Shown: positions 24,964-33,885 of the stretch, piece by piece | Layout of the letters: the number at the start of each line of letters is the position of its first letter | Position numbering within the stretch: the first letter of the stretch is position 1 | NCBI RefSeq assembly: GCF_034274695.1 | Contig: NZ_CP128362.1 | Coordinates: 5,768,501-5,832,500 of the forward strand | DNA from: Chitinophaga sp. LS1 | GTDB lineage: Bacteria > Bacteroidota > Bacteroidia > Chitinophagales > Chitinophagaceae | Direction of reading: 5' to 3' | DNA: 64,000 nucleotides | The notes under the pieces: model-generated | Told to the model about the DNA's origin: nothing | The model's database searches: none | The model's input: the letters and a program-made list of their open reading frames with translations, nothing else | Made by a program: the position numbers and the translations under genes

Positions 24964-25145
24964 GAAATGAAAAATTACAGGGTTTATGTGGTTGACATTT
25001 GATGAAAGGGTTTAGAATGAAAATTACAGGGTTTTAGTAATTGACATTTGATGAAAAGGTTTAGAATGAAAATTACAGGGTTTTAGTAATTGACATTTGA
25101 TAAAAGGTTTAGAATAAAAAGTAAAGGGTTTTATGACTGACAATT
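24964..25145. repeat. 49-bp tandem repeat upstream of the Cys-peptide gene
   Basis: Repeats of ATTACAGGGTTTTAGTAAT followed by TGACATTTGATGAAAAGG begin at 24974, 25023 and 25072, with a degraded fourth copy near 25119. The array sits 5' of the minus-strand peptide gene, so copy number could influence its promoter region. Confidence 0.8.
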
Positions 25146-25399
25146 TATTTTTAAAATGTTAAAACTACATGAATAGCTTCCATTCCAGGTAGTCGTTTCT
25201 GATGATAGAAATTTAGATATTAATAATAATTACAGGGCTTCTCTGCTATCTGGGCTCACAATATGTTTTTTATAGTATACTCAATCTAGGAAAGTTTTTT
25301 GAGAGTAACAATAATTTTGTGAGTATTATTTTTATTCAAAACAAAAATGTTTTTCCCTGAAACGCGTTATATTTAATAGACGAAATCAGCTATTCGATA

Positions 25400-25663
25400 G
25401 ACAGAACGGGCGGATGAGCCGTAACCCCGTTCCATTATTTACACAGAATTTCCCAAATCTGGAATTATTGAGCAGACAGAGCACTAGATAAATCACTGAA
25501 AATTAATGGTTTGCCTTAATTGGCATGTGCTATGCATTTACTATAGTACGTTGCTTTTTTCATAAACTTACTAGGAGATCATACGCAGCATTTGGACTAT
25601 CAGCCTTCAGCTTGCCAGCAGGCTGTAACCCTTATGATGCAATTGTGGTCTCCTATTTTTTTT
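25400..25663 (+). ncRNA. Candidate structured RNA ending in a terminator-like stem
   Basis: No gene lies between 25145 and 25712. The stretch holds two stable folds. GAACGGG pairs with CCCGTTC, with a nested CGG/CCG stem (about 25403-25432). A longer branched fold at 25572-25655 has outer arms TAGGAGA and TCTCCTA, an inner CAGCCT/AGGCTG hairpin, and eight T directly after. The run of T suggests a plus-strand transcript ending here, 50 bases before the MocA-like gene. It fits no family I can name. Confidence 0.35.
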
Positions 25664-25712
25664 CCTTAAATTGTGAGCGTCCTTTCCCCTGATACTTAAA
25701 AATTTTTAAGTT

Positions 25713-26303
25713 ATGAACAGTTATGGTGTATTGATACTGGGAGCAGGAAATTCTTCCCGCCTGGGACAGCCAAAGCAACTATTGCGCTACCAGGGCAGGA
25801 CCCTGATCCGGCAAATGGGTGAAGAGGCCATTGCAGCGGTAGATGCGCCTGTGATGGTGGTGACCGGGGCCAATGCGGATCTTGTGGAAGAGGCACTGCG
25901 TGAGCTTCCCATTGAGGTGGTGGAAAATGATCATTGGGAAGAAGGGATGAGTAGTTCTATTGGTATTGGTGTGACAGAATTGCAATTGTTGCATCCGGAG
26001 CTTTCCAATATTATCATTATGGTTTGTGATCAGCCGTTTGTAAATGCCGGTTTGCTCAGGCAGCTAATTCAGCACCAGATAGTAACTGGGAAGGGGATTG
26101 TAGGAGCTACCTATGAAAATACTATTGGTACCCCGGTGTTATTTGGGAGCGATTATTTTCCTGCTTTAAAGGAACTGAATGGTCAGGATGGGATACGGCA
26201 GATTTTGCGGCAGTCAACGGGGGATATTGCGATTGTATCTTTTCCTTTGGGAGCATTGGATATTGATACTGCGGAAGATTATCAGCAATTGCTAAAACGG
26301 TAG
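25713..26303 (+). CDS. MocA-like molybdenum cofactor nucleotidyltransferase
   Basis: 196 residues. LGAGNSSRLGQPKQLL is the G-x-G-x-SSR-x-G...K-Q-L NTP-binding signature of the MobA/MocA family. VCDQPF is the metal-binding C/D-D-Q-P motif, and GTPVLFG follows near residue 135. MocA transfers CMP to molybdopterin for xanthine-dehydrogenase-type enzymes; MobA-like relatives use GMP. The next gene encodes a molybdopterin-binding domain protein, so a role in cofactor supply to it is likely. The gene's 3' end is the seed of a ~73-bp tandem array. Confidence 0.8.
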   Translation: MNSYGVLILGAGNSSRLGQPKQLLRYQGRTLIRQMGEEAIAAVDAPVMVVTGANADLVEEALRELPIEVVENDHWEEGMSSSIGIGVTELQLLHPELSNIIIMVCDQPFVNAGLLRQLIQHQIVTGKGIVGATYENTIGTPVLFGSDYFPALKELNGQDGIRQILRQSTGDIAIVSFPLGALDIDTAEDYQQLLKR

Positions 26304-26527
26304 ATAAGGTTTCTTTTGCTATAGAAGTCTGAATATTGATAGCGCTGCCAGCAACCAGCAATTACTAAAACGGTAGATAAGGTTTCTTTTGCTATCGAAG
26401 TCTGAATATTGATAGCGCTGCCAGTAACCAGCAATTACTAAAACGGTAGATAAGGTTTCTTTTGCTATAGAAGTTTGAAAATTGATAGCGCTGCCAGCAA
26501 CCAGCAATTACTAAAACGGTAGATAAA
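26283..26527. repeat. ~73-bp tandem array bridging two genes
   Basis: The element CAGCAATT-x-CTAAAACGGTAG occurs at 26283 (inside the end of the MocA-like gene), 26356, 26427 and 26502; spacing is 73, 71 and 75. The last copy abuts the ATG of the next gene at 26529, so the whole intergenic space is made of repeat units. Confidence 0.85.
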
Positions 26528-26528
26528 T

Positions 26529-27002
26529 ATGAGAACCATTTGCTTCCTCTTTGCATTTTTTTTCCTCCAACAATTAAAAGCACAAACCATTCAGGTCACT
26601 GGTGAAGTCACCAAAAAACTAAACCTGACAAAAGATGATCTTGCAAAGATGAACAGGACCACCGTTACTGCCAAAGACAAAGACGGCAAGGACCATACCT
26701 ACAAAGGCGTGGCTGTAGCCGAGATCTTAACCCAGGCTGGTGTAACTACCGGCGCCCAGCTGCGGGGCGCAAACCTTTCTAAATATTTATTGGTGACATG
26801 CGCAGACGGATATGCTGTGGTGTTTTCTCTTGCTGAACTGGATGCAGCCTTCAATGATAAGGTCGTAATTCTGGCGGATGAAAGCGATGGTCAACCGCTG
26901 CCTGTAGACAAAGGGCCATGGCGCATTGTTGTACCCGGCGAAAAGAAACCGGCGAGAAGTTGCTACAGGGTAACAAGATTAAATGTAGGCTTTGCAAAAT
27001 AG
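26529..27002 (+). CDS. Exported molybdopterin-binding (sulfite-oxidase-fold) domain protein
   Basis: 157 residues with a cleavable leader (ICFLFAFFFLQQLKA). The mature part is a single oxidoreductase molybdopterin-binding fold: VTKKLNLTKDDLAKMNRTTV, YKGVAVAEILTQAG, LLVTCADGYAVVFSLAELD, and the terminal PWRIVVPGEKKPARSCYRV. Two Cys are present; the one in TCADGY is at the position where some relatives coordinate Mo. Full sulfite oxidases are at least twice as long, so this is the small periplasmic variant of unknown substrate. It follows the MocA-like gene and is probably co-expressed. Confidence 0.75.
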   Translation: MRTICFLFAFFFLQQLKAQTIQVTGEVTKKLNLTKDDLAKMNRTTVTAKDKDGKDHTYKGVAVAEILTQAGVTTGAQLRGANLSKYLLVTCADGYAVVFSLAELDAAFNDKVVILADESDGQPLPVDKGPWRIVVPGEKKPARSCYRVTRLNVGFAK

Positions 27003-27530
27003 TTGCTACCCACCCCAACCCCCATTTTTCCAAAATAATTACTGGATTTCCAATCACTTATTACCCCAAAATCCCAATTTTCCCCGCCCACCCCAAATAG
27101 ATAGGTCGTTTAGATACTATTATTCCCTTCGCTGATACTATCCTCTCATATATGCTAAATCGAATAACTAAAAAACTGTTAATATTTGTTAATTTCTAAT
27201 ATAAGTGGTTGCTAATGCAAATAATATAATATATTGAAAAGTAACTATTTGCATTAAAATTTAATGGATATGAACCTTGTTAACAATCATTTTGATGATA
27301 AGAAGTAGTATTATTTTGCTTGTTTTGAATAGAAGAGGTTGTAACTTTGCGTCGCTTTTCCGATCGAACGAAATGTGAAGACTGATGGAAAAGTAACAGG
27401 AGGCGATCTACCCCTGTTTATATATAATAATCAAACACGTTTACTGATTAACTAACGATAGCCTCGTTAAAAGGGGCAGGGCAATTTATTGCCTGAAAAG
27501 TTAAATGTTAATTTAAACAGATAAAAACTC
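27003..27530 (+). promoter_or_regulatory. Intergenic region with promoter and long leader of the thioredoxin gene
   Basis: No gene seen. TTG at 27320-27322, a 19-base spacer and TAACTTTG at 27342-27349 form a good Bacteroidota promoter. The implied leader is about 175 bases, long enough for regulation, and contains CTACCCCTG that can pair with AAGGGGCAG further down, but no known riboswitch. Confidence 0.5.
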
Positions 27531-28814
27531 ATGAAGATGAAAGTTTTATTCCTGATGGGCCTTCTTGGTGCTGCGTTTTTGCAGGTAAATGCGCAGTCTC
27601 TGTTGAACAATCCGATTGGCGAAAAATTGAGCAGTGGTGTACTGGAAGAAACCTATTTATCAAAAAAGATTTCCGCTTTTAACAAGGTACGTGCTGACTA
27701 TCCAAATAGTGATACCGGTTTGAATACGGCGTTGTATGACCAGGCCAGGTATTCTATCGCTATCAGCATGGCAGAAGCACAGCAACCAGTGAAAGTAAAG
27801 GAGATGATTAAATCTATGACCTCCAAAGGCTACAAAAACGCTGCAACTACCGGCGCTGCTATAAAGCTGGCTGATGCAGGTCTGTTCGACGATGCACTGG
27901 CATTGTTAAAGCCTAACATGGACACCATGGAATTCATCCAGAAACAAGGTGATTCACAGGCGTTTAACCCTGATTTTATTGCTAACTATACCAATTATAC
28001 AATTGCGAAAGCTAAAGTGCTGAACAAAAAAGGTGCGTACAGGGAAGCCCTCGAGCTTGTAAAACCACTGTATGAGCAGCACGATCCTAGTTCCTTCACC
28101 CGTGTACAGGAACCATACATCATGGCACTGTCCGGTATGGGTAAGAAAGCAGAAGCTTTTGAACTCATCAAGCATGCAATGTTGAAATCTTCCAGCACAG
28201 TTGCACTGAGAGACGTGGCGAAGGAAATCTACCTGGACATGTATGGTGACGAAGGTGAATATGCTATGTTCGTAGATTCTACCAGCGGTGTGGCTAAACG
28301 TCGTATGAAGGAGTCTATCGCTTCTAAACTGATGGAAAGACCAGCTCCTGACTTCGTACTCACCGACGTTAAAGGCCGTGAAGTTACGCTGAATAGCTTC
28401 AAAGGTAAAGTAGTGATGCTGGACTTCTGGTCTACCTGGTGTACACCTTGTAAGAAATCTTTCCCTGTAATGCAGAAAGTATTTAACAAGTTCAGACACG
28501 ACACCAGCGTTGTATTCCTGTTCGTTCATAGCTTCGAAACAGAAAGAGATCCTAAAAAGGCAACTTCTGAAGCAGCTAAATACATGATGGAAAACAACTA
28601 TCCTTTCAGAGCCCTGATGGACCTGAGAAGTACTACCGACAGCCGCGTGGCTAAATTGTTTGAAGTGAACGGTCTGCCTTCTAAATTTATCATCGACGGT
28701 AAGGGTAACATCCGCTTCTCACTGAGCGACCTGGATGAAGATGATGATGTGGAAGCAGAAGAAATCGTACAGATGATTGGTATGGCTGAAAAGGGAATGC
28801 AAAGCGTACTATAA
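27531..28814 (+). CDS. TlpA-like thioredoxin-domain protein, exported
   Basis: 427 residues. A signal peptide (LFLMGLLGAAFLQVNAQ) precedes a helical, TPR-like region (~25-260: ADAGLFDDALALLKPN, KKGAYREALELVKPL, GKKAEAFELIKHA). The C-terminal thioredoxin-like domain (~280-415) has APDFVLTDVKGREVTL, LDFWSTWCTPCKKSFP (the C-x-x-C site) and the cis-Pro region NGLPSKFIID. Bacteroidota use many such proteins as periplasmic reductases for redox repair or cytochrome maturation. A strong promoter and a terminator make it a single-gene, probably well expressed unit. Confidence 0.85.
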   Translation: MKMKVLFLMGLLGAAFLQVNAQSLLNNPIGEKLSSGVLEETYLSKKISAFNKVRADYPNSDTGLNTALYDQARYSIAISMAEAQQPVKVKEMIKSMTSKGYKNAATTGAAIKLADAGLFDDALALLKPNMDTMEFIQKQGDSQAFNPDFIANYTNYTIAKAKVLNKKGAYREALELVKPLYEQHDPSSFTRVQEPYIMALSGMGKKAEAFELIKHAMLKSSSTVALRDVAKEIYLDMYGDEGEYAMFVDSTSGVAKRRMKESIASKLMERPAPDFVLTDVKGREVTLNSFKGKVVMLDFWSTWCTPCKKSFPVMQKVFNKFRHDTSVVFLFVHSFETERDPKKATSEAAKYMMENNYPFRALMDLRSTTDSRVAKLFEVNGLPSKFIIDGKGNIRFSLSDLDEDDDVEAEEIVQMIGMAEKGMQSVL

Positions 28815-28845
28815 GATTTGAATAAGTAGTTTGATTGTAAAGGGG

Positions 28846-28876
28846 GACCGTCTCAAAACTGAGACGGTCTTTTTAT
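28846..28876 (+). terminator. Rho-independent terminator
   Basis: GACCGTCTCA pairs with TGAGACGGTC across a 4-base loop, followed by TTTTTATTTTT. Confidence 0.9.
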
Positions 28877-28980
28877 TTTTGTTAATATTGATAAATGGTG
28901 AACGTTATATCGGTGCATTTGTACATCTTACAGTTTTTACCCCCGTGGGCATGGTAATTGTGCGATTTGGACAATTATAA

Positions 28981-30039
28981 ATGAGCTACACCATGTTAAC
29001 TATTTCCAAATATCTGGGCGATGATGCCGCCTCCTTACTGGAACACATTTGCGGAAAGATCACCGCACAGGATATTGTCCACCCCGGCAACTGGCAGCAG
29101 ATCTTCATTGAAAGTAACCGGCCTGCCCCGGTGCTAAATAGCCTGGCGCGTATTTATGGGCATGGGCGATTGGCCAATACCGGGTATGTGAGTATCCTGC
29201 CGGTAGATCAGGGCATCGAGCATACTGCCGCTTATTCATTTTATAAGAACCCAATTTACTTTGATCCGGAGAATATTGTAAGACTCGCGATTGAAGCGGA
29301 GTGTAATGCTGTCGCTTCTACCATCGGGGCACTGGCCCTGCATGCACGCAAGTATGCCCACAAGATCCCTTATATCGTAAAGCTGAATCATAATGAGCTG
29401 TTGACCTACCCTACCAAGTATGATCAGGTGCTTTTTGGCAGCGTGCGCGAAGCGTGGAATATGGGGGCAGCTGCCGTAGGCGCCACCATTTACTTTGGAT
29501 CCGAACAGAGCGACCGGCAGATTGAGGAAATCGCAGCTGCTTTTGAGGAGGCTCATGCATTGGGGATGGCTACTATTCTTTGGTGTTATACCCGGAATGC
29601 TACCTTTAAAACCCCGGAAAGAGATTATCATACCGCTGCGGATCTCACAGGTCAGGCGAACCATATTGGGGTGACCATACAGGCGGATATTATTAAACAG
29701 AAATTGCCGGACACTAATTTTGGGTTCAGGGATTTGAAGTTTGGTGTATTCAATGATGCGATGTATGAGGCGCTGACAACCGCGCATCCGATAGATCTGT
29801 GTCGTTTCCAGGTGGCTAACTGTTATATGGGTAAGATTGGGCTCATTAACTCTGGTGGTGGATCTGCAGGTGAGTCGGATATAGCAGAAGCAATTAAGAC
29901 AGCAGTTATCAATAAACGGGCTGGAGGTACTGGCCTTATTATGGGTCGGAAAGCTTTTCAGCGACCTTTTGCTGAAGGGGTGGAACTGATTCAAAATGTA
30001 CAGGACGTGTACCTGGATAAGAGTGTTACGATTGCCTGA
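28981..30039 (+). CDS. fbaB: Fructose-bisphosphate aldolase, class I (DhnA type)
   Basis: 352 residues. Hallmarks of the archaeal-type class I aldolase are [33 protein letters not shown], and near the end [12 protein letters not shown] and [12 protein letters not shown]. The enzyme splits fructose-1,6-bisphosphate through a Schiff-base Lys without metal. The next gene on the strand is a glycogen debranching enzyme, a plausible carbon-flow partner. An ATG at 28993 is an alternative start. Confidence 0.9.
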   Translation: MSYTMLTISKYLGDDAASLLEHICGKITAQDIVHPGNWQQIFIESNRPAPVLNSLARIYGHGRLANTGYVSILPVDQGIEHTAAYSFYKNPIYFDPENIVRLAIEAECNAVASTIGALALHARKYAHKIPYIVKLNHNELLTYPTKYDQVLFGSVREAWNMGAAAVGATIYFGSEQSDRQIEEIAAAFEEAHALGMATILWCYTRNATFKTPERDYHTAADLTGQANHIGVTIQADIIKQKLPDTNFGFRDLKFGVFNDAMYEALTTAHPIDLCRFQVANCYMGKIGLINSGGGSAGESDIAEAIKTAVINKRAGGTGLIMGRKAFQRPFAEGVELIQNVQDVYLDKSVTIA

Positions 30040-30128
30040 ATGCTGAATGTTGTGCACAATGCCAGCGCAATTACCTGATTTCAACGTACAATAAACGTAT
30101 CAAAGATCATTATTACAAAACGGAGACC

Positions 30129-32042
30129 ATGCGCACGATTTATGACCGTTCACAACTGAACGACCTGGCTTTTTCCAACAGCAAAGAATTTCTCGCAGTA
30201 GCCGCAAAAGGAAACTATGCGGCAGGTACAATCGCAGGTTGTAACACCCGCAAGTACCACGGCCTGGTGGTAGCCCTGCAACCCCAAATTGACGAAGACC
30301 ATCATGTGCTGCTCGCCAGTCTGGACGAAACTCTAATTGATGGCGATCACACCTACGACCTTAGCATTCATAAATACCCAAACATCTATGCGCCGGATGG
30401 GACACAGTATATGGCTTCGTTTACAGCCCAGCCCATACCTTCCTGGACATTTGAATGTGGAGAGAATACTATAAGTAAGGAATTGCAAATAGATGATGAA
30501 GGCAGTTTAACGATCCGTTATACACTTACGAAAGCCAACGGCCCTCTTGTTTTGCGCTTACACCCTTTATTAGCTTTCAGAAATATGCACTGGGTACGCA
30601 GGGCCGATGAACACGCAGATAAGACCGTGCACTATATAAACGACGGCATCAGTATGCAGCTATACCCTCAGTATTCATCCCTCTTTTTACAAATGACCGG
30701 AGATGCAGTATTCAAAGAAGCCGGTTACTGGTACTACAATGTAGAATATCCTATAGAACAGGAAAGAGGATATGAATACCAGGAAGACCTATACGGTCCC
30801 GGGTATTTTGAAGTCACCTTACACCCCGGTCTTGCTGTGATTTTTTCAGGTGCGATCACGGAGCGCCAACAACTGGTATGCAGAGCGCCGAAGCCCGTAA
30901 CCCAAACTACAAAAGAATACCTGCTAAAAGCTGCCTCGCAGTTTGTCATTCATACTTCAGGTGGTTTAAGTATCAAAGCTGGTTACTACTGGTTTGGCAG
31001 CTGGGGAAGAGATACCTGTATTTCGCTGCCAGGACTGACTTTTTTAGCCGGAAATCCAGGCGCCTTCTCCAGTATCATGTCATTGCTTCGCGTGCTCTTA
31101 AAAGACGGATTATTGCCCAATACGGGCAATCTGAGAGATGAAAGCAAGTATGCCACTGTAGATGCCTCCATGTGGTTCGTATGGGCCTTGCAGCAATACG
31201 CCATTCACGAGGTAGGCGCCGCTGCTGTCTGGAACATATATGGCGATCTGCTGAAAGATATTTTGTATCATTACCGGTATGGTACCGCATTCAATATTCA
31301 CATGGAGCCTGATGGTATGATCAGTGCGGCTTATCCCGGCAAAGCACTGACATGGATGGATGCCGTGATCCTTGATACCCCCATTACACAAAGACCCGGA
31401 AAACCTGTAGAGGTAAATGCACTCTGGTACAATGCCGTTTGCTTTTGTGTCAATGCTGCCCGCGATGCGGGAGATAATGTTTTTGTACAGGAATGGAGTG
31501 AATTCCCTGCTCTGATCGCCACCGGTTTTGTAAAATGCTTCTGGGATGACAACCACCAGTATTTAGCAGATGTGGTGCATGAAAATATACCTGACTGGTC
31601 CATACGACCCAATCAGATCTTTGCCGTTGCATTGCCTTATTCACCTTTAAATGAGGTACAACAAAACGCAGTTGTAGCTATTGTTAAAAGAGAACTGTTA
31701 ACCCCAAGAGGATTACGTACCTTATCTCCACAAGATCCTAATTACATCGGGCATTATGGCGGTAGTCAGCTGGAACGTGACCATGCTTATCACCAGGGAA
31801 CTGTGTGGCCATGGTTACTGGCGCACTATGCCGCCGCCGTATTAAAGACAGCTGGAGATGCCGGTAAGGAGGAATTGAAGGAATTATTTAGCCATGTAGA
31901 GAGTGCACTGGAAGAATGTTGCCTGTACTCTATTCCCGAAGTGTATAATGGAGATGCCCCCCATGCAGCGGGAGGTACGGTGGCACAGGCATGGAGCGTG
32001 GCAGAATTTATCCGTTTTGAAAGGCTTATTTCGGGCGCCTGA
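30129..32042 (+). CDS. Glycogen debranching enzyme (amylo-alpha-1,6-glucosidase)
   Basis: 637 residues. The N-terminal beta domain (~15-230) has the family opening YAAGTIAGCNTRKYHGLVVA. The C-terminal (alpha/alpha)6 catalytic domain (~270-630) has SIKAGYYWFGSWGRDTCISL, NTGNLRDESKYATVDASMWF, NALWYNAVCF and DHAYHQGTVWPWLLAHY. It hydrolyses alpha-1,6 branch glucosyl units of glycogen or maltodextrins. It lacks a signal peptide, so it acts on cytoplasmic glycogen. It follows the class I aldolase with 89 bases between, and 81 bases separate it from the PolX-like gene. Confidence 0.9.
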   Translation: MRTIYDRSQLNDLAFSNSKEFLAVAAKGNYAAGTIAGCNTRKYHGLVVALQPQIDEDHHVLLASLDETLIDGDHTYDLSIHKYPNIYAPDGTQYMASFTAQPIPSWTFECGENTISKELQIDDEGSLTIRYTLTKANGPLVLRLHPLLAFRNMHWVRRADEHADKTVHYINDGISMQLYPQYSSLFLQMTGDAVFKEAGYWYYNVEYPIEQERGYEYQEDLYGPGYFEVTLHPGLAVIFSGAITERQQLVCRAPKPVTQTTKEYLLKAASQFVIHTSGGLSIKAGYYWFGSWGRDTCISLPGLTFLAGNPGAFSSIMSLLRVLLKDGLLPNTGNLRDESKYATVDASMWFVWALQQYAIHEVGAAAVWNIYGDLLKDILYHYRYGTAFNIHMEPDGMISAAYPGKALTWMDAVILDTPITQRPGKPVEVNALWYNAVCFCVNAARDAGDNVFVQEWSEFPALIATGFVKCFWDDNHQYLADVVHENIPDWSIRPNQIFAVALPYSPLNEVQQNAVVAIVKRELLTPRGLRTLSPQDPNYIGHYGGSQLERDHAYHQGTVWPWLLAHYAAAVLKTAGDAGKEELKELFSHVESALEECCLYSIPEVYNGDAPHAAGGTVAQAWSVAEFIRFERLISGA

Positions 32043-32123
32043 CAACTATCATTTTCCCCTTTGACCATACTCATTGCCCACCGGCGTTTATATGCGAACC
32101 TTTGTGTATAAACCCTCCTTGTT

Positions 32124-33884
32124 ATGTACACCGATGTTTATCAGCCTTCGCCACCAAATAATGTCGCTATTGCGGATATCTTCCACCACATAGCTGCCTG
32201 CTACAGGTATATGGGTAAAGACCATTATGATCAGGTCCAGGCCTATGACCGCGCTGCCACCTGCCTGCGCCGCCTGCCTGTAGACATTGAAGTATTCAGA
32301 TCCCGCCTCCGGGAATTAACCGGCCTGACAGACGTGATCCGAAACGAAATCACGGAATTCCTCGACGCTGGCTGTATCCAACACTATCAACGCTTTAAAA
32401 ATAAAGTCCCCTTCGAACTGCTGGACCTGCTGGAAATAAAGGGTTTTGGCCCATCAACTGTAAAATTACTGCATGAAACCTGCGGGATCCAGAACAGGGA
32501 TCAACTCATCACCGCCCTGCAATATGGCAGACTGGACGATGTAGGCGAAATCAGCCCTGTCAAACTCGATCTGCTCAAACGCAGTTTCAAATTACATAAA
32601 TCTTCCACCAACCGTTTACTGCTTTGGGATGCCATGCTGCAAGGCCATGAGATCCTGCGTGTTCTCCGCCTCGTCAAAGGCGTTGCACATGCGGAAATAG
32701 CCGGTAGCCTGCGCCGTGGCTGCGAAACCATCGGCGACCTGGACATGGTATTGCAGGTGGAAGAACCTGACCGCGAACAGGTCACTACACAGATCGTGCA
32801 GTTGCCACACGTGGAAAACGTCGTGCTCCATGGCAGAAACAGGATCTGTGTAGTACTCTACAATAATACACAACTAGACATCAGGATGGCCGGTGCTACC
32901 GCTTTTGGGGCAAGCTGGCTGTATTACACAGGTAGTCGTGAGCACCTGCTCCACCTGAGCGATCTGGCCGAACAAAAAGGCTTTATCCTTTCTCCGGAAG
33001 GCCTGTTTGACACCATGTGCAACTATGTAGCCGGTGCCAGCGAAGAAAGTATTTACCAGGCCCTCGACATTGCCTTTATTCCTGCTGAACTGCGGGAAAG
33101 CGGCAAAGAGATCCGTCGCGCAGCACGGCATATGTTGCCACAGCTGCTGGCACACCACCAGATCAAAGGCGACCTGCGCATGCATGTGGATGAACACCTG
33201 CATGACAGTATTGCCACGACGGCTCATTACGTCATGAATGCCTTTCCTCATTATGAATACATTGTAGCAGCTGCACACGGCGATACTCAGGACAAGAAAG
33301 GATTAGCTGCATGGATCAGCAATATAGACCGCATTAACGAACAGATAGGATTCTCTTTCCTGAAAAAAGGGCTCACCGTAGAAATCTTACAGGATGGCAC
33401 ACCTGCGCTGCCCGGTTCTCTGCTACAACAATTTGACTGGGTAACCGGTATCGTGCTGAATGATACCGAAAAGGAAATCACCCAGCGCCTGCTCACCGCC
33501 TGTGAACATCCATATATCCACTGCATCGGCAATCCTTCCAACAGGATCATTGGCAAGAAGAAACCTTCTATTGTAAACTGGGAACTGCTGTTTGAAAAAG
33601 CTGCTGCTACCAACACCGCACTGGAAATAAATGCACAACCATGCAGGATGGACCTGCGCGATGAATGGGTGAGGAGAGCAGTGGAGAAAAAAGTATACCT
33701 GGCTATAGGTAGTTGTGCCGCTATTATGCGACAAGTTGACTATATGCAGCTAGGTGTTACACTAGCCAGGAGAGGCTGGTGCAAATGCGAAAATATTCTG
33801 AATACCATGCATTGGGAGGCAATCGAAGAATTTAAGACTGCCCGGGAAAATGCATTATCGCTCACAAATATAAAACACGTGTGA
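32124..33884 (+). CDS. PolX-like DNA polymerase with degenerate PHP domain
   Basis: 586 residues. N-terminal helix-hairpin-helix region (LLEIKGFGPSTVKLLHET). The family X polymerase centre is intact: GSLRRGCETIGDLDMVL (about 194-210) gives the paired Asp, LDIRMAG (~251) the third, and YYTGSREHL the nucleotide-binding turn. The C-terminal PHP exonuclease domain (from ~349) is recognisable by its order (DLRMHVDEH, TVEILQDG, NPSNRIIGKK, LEINAQPCRMDL, LAIGSCAA), but its metal ligands differ. The usual HxH is RxH, the G-x-E-V-D motif has lost its Glu, the G-H/H-P has become NP, and the terminal D-A-H is C-A-A. Polymerase activity is expected, exonuclease activity is not. It overlaps nothing and sits two bases before the universal stress gene. 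Confidence 0.8.
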   Translation: MYTDVYQPSPPNNVAIADIFHHIAACYRYMGKDHYDQVQAYDRAATCLRRLPVDIEVFRSRLRELTGLTDVIRNEITEFLDAGCIQHYQRFKNKVPFELLDLLEIKGFGPSTVKLLHETCGIQNRDQLITALQYGRLDDVGEISPVKLDLLKRSFKLHKSSTNRLLLWDAMLQGHEILRVLRLVKGVAHAEIAGSLRRGCETIGDLDMVLQVEEPDREQVTTQIVQLPHVENVVLHGRNRICVVLYNNTQLDIRMAGATAFGASWLYYTGSREHLLHLSDLAEQKGFILSPEGLFDTMCNYVAGASEESIYQALDIAFIPAELRESGKEIRRAARHMLPQLLAHHQIKGDLRMHVDEHLHDSIATTAHYVMNAFPHYEYIVAAAHGDTQDKKGLAAWISNIDRINEQIGFSFLKKGLTVEILQDGTPALPGSLLQQFDWVTGIVLNDTEKEITQRLLTACEHPYIHCIGNPSNRIIGKKKPSIVNWELLFEKAAATNTALEINAQPCRMDLRDEWVRRAVEKKVYLAIGSCAAIMRQVDYMQLGVTLARRGWCKCENILNTMHWEAIEEFKTARENALSLTNIKHV

Positions 33885-33885
33885 T

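Noticed and set aside
25572..25655. tRNA gene
   Set aside because: The seven-base outer stem fits an acceptor, but no T-arm (GTTCGAATC-like) or proper anticodon arm can be drawn, and eight T follow directly.
27361..27530. Known riboswitch in the leader of the thioredoxin gene
   Set aside because: The leader is long and can form a weak C-rich/G-rich pairing, but it shows none of the conserved cores of cobalamin, TPP, SAM or c-di-GMP riboswitches.
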